Below the pieces are notes generated by a model. The model saw nothing but the letters and a program-made list of their open reading frames with translations. It made no database searches and was not told the DNA's origin. A stretch of DNA of 64,000 nucleotides. Origin: JANNNF01 sp963772935 (GTDB taxonomy: Bacteria > Pseudomonadota > Alphaproteobacteria > Rhodobacterales > Rhodobacteraceae). Each line of letters begins with the position of its first letter. Within the stretch, counting starts at the first letter, position 1. Location: the NCBI GenBank assembly GCA_963772935.1, contig CAVYZK010000004.1, positions 248,001 through 312,000 of the forward strand, written 5' to 3'. Of the stretch, positions 1-8,013 are shown in pieces. The position numbers and the translations under genes were made by a program.

Positions 1-14
1 TTTGCGAGCAACCC

Positions 15-1521
15 ATGACCAACACCCTGTTTGACGCGCTGTTTTCCTCGCTTGCCGGGCAAAATCGCCCGCTGTTTTTGCGGCCCGGTGCGGCCGATAT
101 CAGCGGCGCGGCATTTCTTGCGACCATCGCCCGCGCGGCCCATGCGCTGCGAGGGATGGGTGTGCAAAAGGGCGACAGGGTGGCGGTGCAGATCGCCAAA
201 TCGCCCGAGGCTTTGGCGGTTTACGGGGCTTGCGTGGGGCTGGGGGCGGTGTTCCTGCCGCTGAACACGGGCTATACGGCGGATGAGGTGGATTATTTCA
301 TCGGCAACGCCACGCCCCGCGTGCTGATCTGCGACCCCGCGCGGGTGGCAGGTCTGACCGCCGCTGTGCGGCGCGCACGGGGCCACGCTTGTGACCCTTG
401 ACGGTGCCGGGCAGGGCAGCTTTGCCGATCTGATGGCGGGGCAGTCCGACAGTTTCACCCCGACCCCCTGTGGCACGGATGATCTGGCGGCAATCCTTTA
501 TACATCGGGCACCACTGGGCGGTCCAAGGGGGCCATGCTCAGCCATGGCAATTTGCTGTCGAACGCGCAGGTGCTGGCCGAGTTGTGGCAGTTCACCGAC
601 CGCGATGTGCTGCTGCATGCGCTGCCGATCTTTCACACCCATGGGCTGTTCGTGGCGTCGAACGTCTGCCTGTTGACCGGGGCTGCGATGATCTTTCTGC
701 CGGGGTTCGATGCGGGGCAGGTGGTGGACCTGTTGCCACTGGCGACCACGATGATGGGGGTGCCGACCTTTTACACCCGGCTTCTGGACCATCCCGGTTT
801 CACCCAAGACCTCACGGCGCATATGCGGCTGTTCGTGTCAGGCTCCGCCCCCTTGCTGGCCGAAACCCATACCGCGTTTCAGGCCCGCACCGGGCACCGG
901 ATTCTGGAACGCTATGGCATGACGGAAACCAACATGAACACCTCCAACCCCTATCACGGCGACAGGCGGGCCGGGACGGTCGGCTTTCCCTTGCCGGGGG
1001 TGGAGTTGCGGATCGTGGCGGGCGGGGCCGAGGTTGCCCCGGGCGAGGTTGGCGGGATCGAGGTGCGCGGGCCGAACGTCTTTAAGGGCTACTGGCAGAT
1101 GCCGGAAAAGACCGCCGAGGAGTTGCGCCCCGATGGCTGGTTCATCACCGGCGATCTGGGGCAGGTGGATGCGGACGGCTATGTCAGCATCGTCGGTCGC
1201 GCCAAGGATCTGATCATCACTGGGGGCTACAACGTCTATCCGCGCGAGGTGGAGCTGCTGCTGGACGAGGTGCCGGGGGTGATGGAATGTGCGGTGATCG
1301 GCCTGCCGCATCCGGATTTCGGCGAGGCGGTGTTTGCCGTGCTGGTGCATCGTCCGGGTGAGGCGGTGGATGTGGCTGCGACAGAAGCCCTGCTGCGGGA
1401 AAAGCTGGCCCGGTTCAAGCAGCCCAAAGCGATGGTGGTGGTGCCGGACCTGCCGCGCAATACGATGGGGAAGGTGCAGAAGAACTTGCTGCGCGAGGCC
1501 TACAAGGGTTGGTTTGGCTGA
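15..1521 (+). CDS. matB: Malonyl-CoA synthetase (frame break near 373)
   Basis: An acyl-CoA ligase of the ANL superfamily that joins malonate and CoA using ATP, in the cytoplasm. The reading frame is open from 15 to 401 and resumes in another frame from before 391 to 1521. The joined product of about 501 residues matches the usual MatB length (about 500). Visible motifs are the AMP-binding YTSGTTGRSKG near base 499, ERYGMTET, the GWFITGDLG hinge, IVGRAKDLIITGGYNVYP, and the C-terminal catalytic lysine in GKVQKNLL. The break lies around 373 in VRR/HGATLVTL, where one base appears inserted or lost. Malonate decarboxylase or transporter partners are not in the window and could lie upstream. MatB rather than a general fatty acyl ligase is inferred from whole-protein resemblance. 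Confidence 0.85.
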
Positions 1522-1532
1522 TAGGGTGCATC

Positions 1533-1611
1533 GGGGGCCAGCCCCCGAACCCCCGGGATATTTGAGCCAATGTGAATGGCTGAAGATTTCACATTGGCTC
1601 AAATATCCCCG
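1533..1611. repeat. GGGATATTT element pair forming a 22-bp inverted repeat
   Basis: Two oppositely oriented copies of the GGGATATTT element lie between the convergent matB and arsR-like genes. Arm 1 is 1555-1576 and arm 2 is 1588-1609; they are perfectly complementary over 22 bp around an 11-base loop. A smaller GC hairpin (GGGGGC-CA-GCCCCC, 1533-1546) precedes arm 1. The structure could act as a two-way terminator. Arm 2 and the bases after it encode the last residues and stop codon of the ArsR-type gene. Confidence 0.8.
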
Positions 1612-1946
1612 CCGGAGGCTTCGACCTCGGCCAACTCCCCTGCCAGAAATCGCTCGAAATCATCCAGATCGACCGGATCGAACTGCCCGAAGCCCTGCAT
1701 CCAGACTGAGGCTGCGCGCAGCGCGTCGGGCTCCAGCTTGCACCAGATCACCCGGCCCCGCTTTTCCCGGCTGATCAGGCCCGCCTCGGCCAGCACGGCC
1801 AGATGTTTGGAAATCGCGGCGAGCGACATCGCAAAGGGCTGGGCCACATCGGTGACGGCCATGTCATCCTCCAGCAGCATGGTCAGGATCGCCCGCCGGG
1901 TCGGGTCGGCGAGGGCGGCGAAAGTGGCGTCCAGTGGGTGGGTCAT
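1599..1946 (-). CDS. ArsR-family winged-helix transcriptional regulator
   Basis: A 115-residue DNA-binding protein of the ArsR/SmtB superfamily. The N-terminus (FAALADPTRRAILTML) and the recognition region (MSLAAISKHLAVLAEAGLI) are the classic helix-turn-helix layout. No cysteine or histidine metal-site cluster is visible, so it belongs to the non-metal branch often linked to SRPBCC (AHSA1) partners, though none lies next to it. It is convergent with matB and divergent from the ATP synthase operon. Its last residues (EASGGDI-stop) come from an intergenic repeat (GCCTCCGGCGGGGATATTTG), suggesting that the repeat supplied a new stop codon. Target genes cannot be told from the sequence. Confidence 0.85.
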   Translation of the reverse strand: MTHPLDATFAALADPTRRAILTMLLEDDMAVTDVAQPFAMSLAAISKHLAVLAEAGLISREKRGRVIWCKLEPDALRAASVWMQGFGQFDPVDLDDFERFLAGELAEVEASGGDI

Positions 1947-2095
1947 GCAGCGACTATTGGGGCAGGGACGGGGATCGTCAACCTATTGGTTGAATATGCG
2001 TGCGGGTGCCAAAGCCGTTTGGTGGCGGTTCCAGTAGCGGGTAATATGTCACAAAAACAGTTACTTGCACGACAATACCACACGTCATTCGCGGC

Positions 2096-2124
2096 TTGAC
2101 ACACAGGCCCGCTGTCCGTAGGTA
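2096..2124 (+). promoter_or_regulatory. Candidate sigma-70 promoter of the atp F0 operon
   Basis: A perfect -35 hexamer TTGACA (2096-2101), a 17-base spacer and a weak -10 TAGGTA (2119-2124) lie 27 bases before the atpI start. A ribosome-binding sequence (GAAAGGGG) follows at about 2135. The -35 is strong and the -10 poor, which is common in this family. The 205-base gap from 1947 also carries the regulator's upstream region; nothing else is evident in it. Confidence 0.45.
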
Positions 2125-2151
2125 TCGCTCGACTGAAAGGGGCTTTAACCC

Positions 2152-2478
2152 ATGACTGGTGAACCCGATCCGGACCGGCTGCGTGCGCTTGAAGCGCGGC
2201 TGAACCAGATCAAGGGGCCGGTGGTGGTGGAAAAGACCAACACGGTCAAAGGTTTCTCGCAGGGCGAAGTGGCCTGGAGGATGGTGATCGAGCTGTGTAC
2301 CGGCATGTTGCTGGGGGTCGGCATCGGTTACGGGCTGGACGTGCTGGCTGGCACGCTGCCGATCTTCCTGATCCTGTTTTCCCTGATAGGCTTTGCGGCA
2401 GGCATCAAGACGATGCTGGGCACCGCACGGCAGATGGCAGTTGATACAGCGGCAAAAGCCGCAAAGACAGAGGGTTGA
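2152..2478 (+). CDS. atpI: F0F1 ATP synthase-associated protein AtpI
   Basis: A 108-residue membrane protein, first gene of the F0 operon. The N-terminal half is polar and charged (RALEARLNQIKGPVVVEK); two hydrophobic segments follow around residues 45-65 and 68-88, typical of AtpI/AtpQ proteins thought to help c-ring assembly. The start is set by the ATG at 2152 behind GAAAGGGG. The stop is 2 bases before atpB, so the two are translationally close. Position at the head of an atpI-B-E-X-F cluster makes the assignment secure; the exact role in assembly is family knowledge, not visible here. Confidence 0.9.
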   Translation: MTGEPDPDRLRALEARLNQIKGPVVVEKTNTVKGFSQGEVAWRMVIELCTGMLLGVGIGYGLDVLAGTLPIFLILFSLIGFAAGIKTMLGTARQMAVDTAAKAAKTEG

Positions 2479-2480
2479 CC

Positions 2481-3242
2481 ATGGCGACAGGTGCTGAAGA
2501 ACACGCAAGCAGCGGTCTGCAAATCCACCCGATGGATCAGTTCATCGTCAAGCCGCTGTTTGGCGATACCATCGAATGGTACACACCCACCAACGCGACG
2601 CTGTGGATGGCACTGGCTGTGTTGTGCTTGGTCGTCTTGCTGGTTCTGGGCACCCGCCGCCGCGCCATTGTGCCGTCGCGTACCCAATCGGTGGCCGAAC
2701 TGTTCTACGGGTTCATCCACAACATGGTTGAAGAAGTGTCGGGCCATGAAGGGGTGAAGTACTTCCCCTATGTCATGACCCTGTTCATGTTCGTGTTCCT
2801 GTCGAACATGCTGGGCCTGATCCCGATGTCGTTCAGCACCACCTCGCATATCGCCGTGACGGCAACGCTGGCCTTGCTGGTGTTTCTGACGGTCACGCTG
2901 GTCGGCCTGTATCGCAAGGGCATCGGCTTTTTGGGCATGTTCTGGGTGTCGTCGGCACCGCTGATCCTGCGGCCAATTCTGGCGCTGATCGAGGTGATTT
3001 CCTACTTCGTCCGCCCGCTCAGCCATTCCATTCGTCTTGGCGGCAACCTGATGGCCGGTCACGCCGTGATCAAGGTGTTCGCAGGCTTTGCCGGGGCCAT
3101 GGGCATTGCATCGGTGGTGCCGATTGCCGCCATTGCCGCGATCTACGGTCTGGAAGTGCTGGTCGCTGCCGTACAGGCCTATGTCTTTACCATCCTGACC
3201 TGCGTGTATCTGCGGGACGCCGTTGGCGACGCACATCACTAA
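2481..3242 (+). CDS. atpB: ATP synthase F0 subunit a
   Basis: A 253-residue integral membrane protein, the stator half-channel subunit that passes protons to the c-ring. The conserved penultimate-helix motif RPLSHSIRLGGNLMAGH carries the essential arginine (IRLGGN). Several hydrophobic helices are visible from about residue 35 to the C-terminus. I start it at ATG 2481; an in-frame TTG lies two codons upstream, overlapping the atpI stop. It is the second gene of the operon and 46 bases before atpE, where a strong GAAGGAG ribosome-binding site sits. Confidence 0.95.
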   Translation: MATGAEEHASSGLQIHPMDQFIVKPLFGDTIEWYTPTNATLWMALAVLCLVVLLVLGTRRRAIVPSRTQSVAELFYGFIHNMVEEVSGHEGVKYFPYVMTLFMFVFLSNMLGLIPMSFSTTSHIAVTATLALLVFLTVTLVGLYRKGIGFLGMFWVSSAPLILRPILALIEVISYFVRPLSHSIRLGGNLMAGHAVIKVFAGFAGAMGIASVVPIAAIAAIYGLEVLVAAVQAYVFTILTCVYLRDAVGDAHH

Positions 3243-3288
3243 GGTTCTGAAACTCTATCCTAATTCCAATCCCTGAAGGAGCATACAC

Positions 3289-3537
3289 ATGGAACTCGAA
3301 GCAGCAGCACAATTCGCCCTGATGGGTAAATTCATCGGCGCAGGTCTGGCCACCATCGGTCTTGGCGGTGCTGGTATCGGCGTGGGCCACATTGCCGGCA
3401 ACTTCCTTGCGGGCGCGCTGCGCAACCCGTCGGCAGCACCGGGCCAGATGGCAAACCTGTTCGTCGGCATCGCGTTCGCCGAAGCACTGGGTATCTTCTC
3501 GTTCCTGATCGCCCTGCTGTTGATGTTCGCAGTCTGA
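3289..3537 (+). CDS. atpE: ATP synthase F0 subunit c
   Basis: An 82-residue hairpin of two transmembrane helices that forms the rotating proteolipid ring. Helix 1 has the glycine-rich packing motif (IGLGGAGIGVG, about 23-33), the polar loop holds R45-N46-P47, and helix 2 holds the proton-binding glutamate E65 (AFAEALGIF). A strong GAAGGAG sequence precedes the start, consistent with the high expression c subunits need. A small hairpin follows the stop. Confidence 0.96.
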   Translation: MELEAAAQFALMGKFIGAGLATIGLGGAGIGVGHIAGNFLAGALRNPSAAPGQMANLFVGIAFAEALGIFSFLIALLLMFAV

Positions 3538-3545
3538 TCTATCGG

Positions 3546-3565
3546 ACCCGAAGTTTCGGTCGGGT
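3546..3565 (+). other. Small RNA hairpin after atpE
   Basis: ACCCGA (3546-3551) pairs with TCGGGT (3560-3565) in the 80-base gap between atpE and the b' gene. There is no T-run, so it is not a standard terminator. It could protect the atpE message 3' end or reduce read-through, giving more c than b subunits; this is inference. Confidence 0.3.
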
Positions 3566-3617
3566 GGGGGCAACCCTGTCCGGCCGGGTTCAAACGGTTC
3601 TGTAGGAGGACGGCAAT

Positions 3618-4169
3618 ATGGCGACTGAACCACTCGCGGCTGAAATCGCCGGGGTTTGCGTAAACGAGCATGGTGGTGCCATTGGCATGCCGCAGCTTTG
3701 CGCAGACTGGATTCCCAACCAGATTTTCTGGCTTCTGGTCACGCTGGTCGTGATCTATCTGGTGCTGTCGCGCATTGCCCTGCCGCGCATCGGTGCGGTT
3801 CTGGCGGAACGCAAGGGCACGATCGGCAACGATCTGGCCGCAGCGGAAGAACTGCGGCAAAAGGCTGTCGCGGCGGAAAAGGCATTCAACGATGCCCTTG
3901 CTGCGGCGCGGGTTGAGGCTGGCAAGATCGTGGCATCCGCAAAGGCTGATATCCAGAAAGATCTGGATGTCGCAACCAAAGCGGCAGAAGTACAGATTGC
4001 GGCCAAGACGGCTGAATCGCAGAAGACCATTGGCGAAATTCGCGCCGGTGCTGTTGAGGCGATCACCGAAGTGGCCAAGGACACGGCAAAAGAACTGGTT
4101 GCAGCATTGGGCGGCAGTGCGGATGCACGGTCGATCACGGCGGCCATCACCGCACGGCTGAAAGGGTAG
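3618..4169 (+). CDS. atpX: ATP synthase F0 subunit b'
   Basis: A 183-residue peripheral-stalk subunit, one of the paired b and b' subunits found in photosynthetic and related alphaproteobacteria. One transmembrane helix (about 39-59, FWLLVTLVVIYLVLS) is followed by a long charged, alanine-rich coiled coil to about 165. The N-terminal 35 residues are longer than in the b subunit. The start ATG has TAGGAGGA upstream. It ends 4 bases before atpF. Also named atpG or atpF2 in some genomes. Confidence 0.93.
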   Translation: MATEPLAAEIAGVCVNEHGGAIGMPQLCADWIPNQIFWLLVTLVVIYLVLSRIALPRIGAVLAERKGTIGNDLAAAEELRQKAVAAEKAFNDALAAARVEAGKIVASAKADIQKDLDVATKAAEVQIAAKTAESQKTIGEIRAGAVEAITEVAKDTAKELVAALGGSADARSITAAITARLKG

Positions 4170-4173
4170 GACC

Positions 4174-4728
4174 ATGAAATATCTGACCATCCTGCTCGCC
4201 CTTGCAGCCTCTCCCGCATTGGCGGCATCCGGGCCGTTCTTTTCGTTGCAAAACACCAACTTCGTCGTGCTGATCGGCTTTTTGGTATTCTGCGGCGTGC
4301 TGATCTATCTGAAGGTTCCGGCCAAGCTGACCGGAATGCTCGACGCCCGCGCCATCCAGATCAAGGCAGAACTGGATGAGGCTCGTGCCTTGCGCGAGGA
4401 AGCCAAGACCATTCTGGCGTCCTACGACCGCAAGCAAAAAGACGTGGCGGCGCAGGCTGACCGTATTGTGGCGCAGGCCCGCGAAGAAGCGATGGCCGCT
4501 GCAGCGCAGGCGAAAGCCGATCTGCAAACCACGATTGCACGCAAACTGGCCTCGGCCAATGATCAGATCGTGTCAGCAGAAGCGCAGGCCATCCGGCAGG
4601 TGCGCGAGCAGGCGATTGCGGTGGCGGTTGCTGCGGCGGGCGATGTGCTGGCCAAGCAGATGACGGCGGAGTCAGCCTCGGCGTCGATTGACGCGGCGAT
4701 TGCCCAAGTGGACGCGCGTTTCCACTAA
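4174..4728 (+). CDS. atpF: ATP synthase F0 subunit b
   Basis: A 184-residue peripheral-stalk subunit pairing with b'. The N-terminus (MKYLTILLALAASPALAAS) looks like a signal peptide, as in other alphaproteobacterial b subunits. A membrane helix follows (about 30-50, FVVLIGFLVFCGVLIYL), then an alanine- and glutamate-rich coiled coil. It is the last gene of the operon; a perfect 10-bp hairpin terminator follows. The F1 genes are not here, as usual for this group where F0 and F1 operons are separate. Confidence 0.94.
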   Translation: MKYLTILLALAASPALAASGPFFSLQNTNFVVLIGFLVFCGVLIYLKVPAKLTGMLDARAIQIKAELDEARALREEAKTILASYDRKQKDVAAQADRIVAQAREEAMAAAAQAKADLQTTIARKLASANDQIVSAEAQAIRQVREQAIAVAVAAAGDVLAKQMTAESASASIDAAIAQVDARFH

Positions 4729-4746
4729 GCGTTTGAAATCAGTCAC

Positions 4747-4772
4747 AAGGCCCGGCAGCGATGCCGGGCCTT
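4747..4772. terminator. Bidirectional hairpin terminator after atpF
   Basis: AAGGCCCGGC (4747-4756) pairs perfectly with GCCGGGCCTT (4763-4772) around AGCGAT. It lies between the convergent atpF and GntR-family gene stops (4728 and 4776) and can serve both. The T-tail is short. Confidence 0.8.
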
Positions 4773-4775
4773 GTG

Positions 4776-5544
4776 CTATTTCGACTGTTCATGGTCATAG
4801 CGTTGCTGGGCGACGGCCTCGTTCCGGTCAGCGCGAATCTGATCGGTCAGCGCGCGTTCGACATAGGACATATGCGCCTCGACCGCCGCGCGTGCGGCTT
4901 GCGGATCGCGGGCCTGCAAGGCCTTGGTTGATGGCACTATGCTGGTCCAGCAACTGATCGCGGGTGATGCGGTTGCGGAACATCATCTGGCGATTGTAGA
5001 ACACGCCTTCGCGCAGCAGATCATACATCGACCGCATCATGTGCAGCATCACGACGTTATGGCTGGCCTCGATGATCGCCATGTGAAACTCGGCGTCCAG
5101 CTTGGCCTCGTCGGTGGGGTCGCGTTTGGTGTGGGCGGTTTCCATCTTTTTGAAGATGGTATCGACGACCTTCAGATCGGTGTCCGACCCCAACCGTGCC
5201 GCCCGGTCGGCGGCCAGCCCCTCCATATCGCGGCGAAAGGCGATGTAGTCGAACACCGCCTCATCATGCGTGGCAAAGAGATGCACCAAGGCGGGGGCAA
5301 AGGCGGACCCCAGCACATCGGCCACGAAAATCCCGGCGCCGGGGCGGCTGATCAGCAGCCCCCGCTGTTCCAGATCGGCCACCGCGTCGCGCAGACTGGG
5401 GCGCGACACGCCCAGACGGTCTGACAGGTCACGTTCAGAGGGCAGGCGTTCGCCGGGCCGCAAAATGCCGCGCAGGATCAGTTGCTCGATCTGGCGAACC
5501 ACCGATTGCGACAGTTTTTCGGTCTGGATTTTCAGAAATGGCAT
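4776..5544 (-). CDS. FadR-type (GntR, FCD domain) transcriptional regulator (frame break near 4926)
   Basis: A GntR-superfamily regulator with an N-terminal winged helix (ERLPSERDLSDRLGVSRPSL, about residues 35-54) and a helical FCD ligand domain. The frame is open from 5544 but shifts near 4926, where an extra C in the AAC-CAAGGCC region breaks it. After restoration the C-terminus reads ALQARDPQAARAAVEAHMSY and the protein has about 255 residues, a normal length. ATG 5544 has a G-rich ribosome-binding site; a TTG lies four codons upstream. A perfect inverted repeat TGGTCA-N7-TGACCA lies 14 bases upstream, probably an autoregulatory operator. Relatives control lactate, glycolate or pyruvate use; the ligand here is unknown. 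Confidence 0.85.
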
Positions 5545-5557
5545 AGCGCCCCCCAAT

Positions 5558-5576
5558 TGGTCAGAATCTATGACCA
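5558..5576. promoter_or_regulatory. Candidate GntR/FadR-type operator
   Basis: TGGTCA (5558-5563), seven bases, TGACCA (5571-5576): a perfect 6-bp inverted repeat just before the regulator gene. TGGTC/GACCA half sites are typical of the FadR branch of GntR regulators, so negative autoregulation is likely. Confidence 0.55.
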
Positions 5577-5598
5577 GGGAGGCAAAAACTCAACGAAA

Positions 5599-5625
5599 AA
5601 GGGCCGAGGCATTGCCCCGGCCCTT
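5599..5625 (-). terminator. Intrinsic terminator of the OmpA-lipoprotein gene
   Basis: AAGGGCCG (5599-5606) pairs with CGGCCCTT (5618-5625), with an inner GGC/GCC pair. On the minus strand the stem is followed by TTTTT, giving a classic intrinsic terminator downstream of the stop at 5646. Confidence 0.75.
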
Positions 5626-5645
5626 GGTATTTCCGTCGCCAAAAA

Positions 5646-6302
5646 TCAGCGGTTCGGGCGGATGATGATTTCGACCCGGCGGTTCTGGGCCTTGCCAGCG
5701 GTGGTGGCGTTCGAGGCAATCGGCTGGCTTTCGCCACGACCGTAGGCCGCAATCCGGCTGCCCGGGACGCCCGAATTGATCAGGATGCCCGCAACCGACG
5801 ACGCCCGGCGCTGCGACAGATCCTGGTTGTAGGATTCAGCTCCGGTGTCGTCGGTGTGGCCGATGACTTCGATCTGGCTGTTGGGGTATTTCAGCAGGCT
5901 GGACGCAACAGCGCGGATATCATTGGTCAAATCAGGGCGCAGGTTGGCACTGTCTACCGCGAACAGCAGGTCTTGCGGCATGTTGACCGTCAGGTAAGAC
6001 CCGTTATTGGTGACCGAGATGTTCGGGTTGTTGATCGACCCGCGCAGTTCTGCTGCCTGTTGGTCCAGCGTCGCCCCGACAGCGCCACCGATGGCGGCAC
6101 CGATGCCTGCACCCACGACGGTTTTGAGCAGCTTGTCATCGCCATTGGACGTGGCCCCGGCAGCGGCACCCAGCAGACCGCCGATCACGGCACCATTGCG
6201 GGTCCGGGCGTTCGGGTCGCCGTTATAGGCGTTCGGATCGACGCAAGCGGTCAGGGTCAAAGCCGAGAGGCCAGCCAGAAGAAACGAGGACTTGAGGATC
6301 AT
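5646..6302 (-). CDS. OmpA-family outer-membrane lipoprotein with glycine zipper
   Basis: A 218-residue lipoprotein. The signal peptide ends in the lipobox LTAC (Cys about residue 20). A glycine-zipper region follows (GAVIGGLLGAAAGA and AGIGAAIGGAVGA, about 37-80). The C-terminal OmpA peptidoglycan-binding domain (about 105-218) shows IEVIGHTDDTGAESYN, LSQRRASSV and NRRVEI. The layout matches YiaD/YfiB-type proteins that tether the outer membrane to the cell wall. ATG 6302 is chosen because the lipoprotein signal starts there; the 13 in-frame codons upstream do not fit. It is a single-gene unit with its own terminator. Confidence 0.9.
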   Translation of the reverse strand: MILKSSFLLAGLSALTLTACVDPNAYNGDPNARTRNGAVIGGLLGAAAGATSNGDDKLLKTVVGAGIGAAIGGAVGATLDQQAAELRGSINNPNISVTNNGSYLTVNMPQDLLFAVDSANLRPDLTNDIRAVASSLLKYPNSQIEVIGHTDDTGAESYNQDLSQRRASSVAGILINSGVPGSRIAAYGRGESQPIASNATTAGKAQNRRVEIIIRPNR

Positions 6303-6425
6303 GTGTGTCGCCTTGAGTATGTTAGGACGGGTTTTGGGCAAATATTACGCCCTTACTACATCAACGCAGCGGCACCTGAACAGGTTCCCTCGCGACATAG
6401 CAATTTTCCGCGCAAATGTGATGGC

Positions 6426-7262
6426 TCAGGCGTCGAGCCGGGCAGCCTCCCACGCGAGGATGGCGCGTTTGGCGGGCAGGCCCCAGTGATAGCCGCCCAA
6501 ACCCCCATCCCGCCGGATTGCCCGGTGGCAGGGGATCAGAAAGCTGATCGGGTTGCGCCCCACGGCGCTGCCGACCGCCCGCTGTGCCGAAGGATGCCCC
6601 ACGGCCCCTGCGATCTGACTGTAGGTGGTGACGTGGCCTGACGGGATACGCAACAGGGCCTCCCACACCTTGATCTGGAACGGGGCGCCGATCAGATACA
6701 GCGGAGTTTGCGTCGGGCTATCGCCGAAGGCATCGCTTACCCACCCGCGCAAGGCGGCCTCATCCTGCACATAGGTCGCCCGGGGCCAGCGGGATCGCAG
6801 ATCCTGCATTGCCTCGGCCTCGGTCATCTCACCCACAAAGCCCAAACCGCAGATGCCTTTGCCCGTGCCCATGACCAAAGCCTGCCCAAAGGGCGTATCA
6901 AACCACCCCCACAGGATCGTCAGGCCGGCACCGCCACGGGCATAATCACCGGGGCTCATGGCTTCCCATGTCAGGAACAGGTCGTGCAGACGGCCGCTGC
7001 CGGACAGCCCGGTTTCCAGCGCCGTGTCCAGCACGGTGAAGCGGTCGGCCAGCAGGCGGCGCGCGTGGTCGAGCGTCAGATATTGCTGGTATTTCTTGGG
7101 GCTGACCCCCACCCATTGCGAAAAGGTGCGTTGGAAATGGGCCGCAGACATGCCCAACTGGCCTGCCAGATCGTCCAGCGTCAGTTGAGGCGGGGCGGCG
7201 TCAAGGATTTTCAGCGCGCGGGCGATGACGGCGTAGTGATAGCTGGGTGATTGGTCGGTCAT
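6426..7262 (-). CDS. AraC-type regulator fused to O6-methylguanine-DNA methyltransferase (Ada-like)
   Basis: A 278-residue two-domain protein. Residues 1-100 form an AraC-type helix-turn-helix (LTLDDLAGQLGMSAAHFQRT); residues 105-275 are a methyltransferase with the active-site motif IPCHRAI that accepts the methyl group on cysteine. It lacks the N-terminal Ada zinc domain that repairs phosphotriesters, so it corresponds to the shortened Ada common in alphaproteobacteria. ATG 7262 has AAGGAG upstream. It is divergent from the DNA-repair gene nth, a sensible pairing. Methylation-dependent self-activation is family knowledge and would need other sensing here. Confidence 0.9.
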   Translation of the reverse strand: MTDQSPSYHYAVIARALKILDAAPPQLTLDDLAGQLGMSAAHFQRTFSQWVGVSPKKYQQYLTLDHARRLLADRFTVLDTALETGLSGSGRLHDLFLTWEAMSPGDYARGGAGLTILWGWFDTPFGQALVMGTGKGICGLGFVGEMTEAEAMQDLRSRWPRATYVQDEAALRGWVSDAFGDSPTQTPLYLIGAPFQIKVWEALLRIPSGHVTTYSQIAGAVGHPSAQRAVGSAVGRNPISFLIPCHRAIRRDGGLGGYHWGLPAKRAILAWEAARLDA

Positions 7263-7368
7263 GGCAGTCTCCTTGACGCGACCATAGGGCGCAGCGGCAG
7301 AAGGCGCGACCCGTTTCCTGCGCCTTTGTGCGCTTGTGGCAGGCGTGGGATTGTGGTGCAACTGGCGC

Positions 7369-8013
7369 ATGGTCCGGCAGTTGAACTATCACGCGATGCA
7401 CGCCATCTTCACCCGCTTTCGCGAGGTGGAGCCTGATCCTTTGGGCGAGTTGGAGCATGTGAACGCCTTCACCCTTGTGGTCGCGGTCGCCCTGTCGGCG
7501 CAGGCAACAGACGTCAGCGTGAACAAGGCCACCCGCGCGCTGTTTCCCATCGCCGACACGCCAGAAAAAATGCTGGCCTTGGGGGAGGAGGCGCTGATCG
7601 GCCATATCCGCACTATCGGCCTGTTCCGCACCAAGGCCAAGAACGTCATCAAGCTGAGCCGGATCTTGGTCGAAGACTATGGCGGGGTGGTGCCGTCCAG
7701 CCGGGCGGCGCTGCAATCCCTGCCGGGGGTGGGGCGCAAGACGGCGAATGTGGTGCTTAACATGTGGTTCGGCCAGCCGTCGCAGGCGGTGGACACCCAT
7801 ATCTTTCGGCTGGGCAATCGCAGTGGTATTGCGCCCGGCAAAGATGAGGTGGCGGTGGAACGCGCCATTGAAGACCATGTTCCGGCCGAATTTCAGCGCC
7901 ACGCGCATCACTGGCTAATCCTGCACGGGCGGTATATCTGCATCGCGCGCAAACCCAAATGCGGCATCTGCCCGATCACGGAATGGTGCCAGTTCGAGGA
8001 CAAGACCGAATGA
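7369..8013 (+). CDS. nth: Endonuclease III (DNA glycosylase/AP lyase)
   Basis: A 214-residue base-excision repair enzyme removing oxidised pyrimidines. The helix-hairpin-helix motif LPGVGRKTANVVLN carries the catalytic lysine, and VDTHIFRL carries the catalytic aspartate. The [4Fe-4S] ligands appear as C-x6-C-x2-C-x5-C (CIARKPKC, CGICPITEWC). I choose ATG 7369 because similarity begins close to it; a GTG 33 bases upstream is possible. The stop overlaps the next gene's start as ATGA, so the kinase gene is translationally coupled. Confidence 0.94.
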   Translation: MVRQLNYHAMHAIFTRFREVEPDPLGELEHVNAFTLVVAVALSAQATDVSVNKATRALFPIADTPEKMLALGEEALIGHIRTIGLFRTKAKNVIKLSRILVEDYGGVVPSSRAALQSLPGVGRKTANVVLNMWFGQPSQAVDTHIFRLGNRSGIAPGKDEVAVERAIEDHVPAEFQRHAHHWLILHGRYICIARKPKCGICPITEWCQFEDKTE

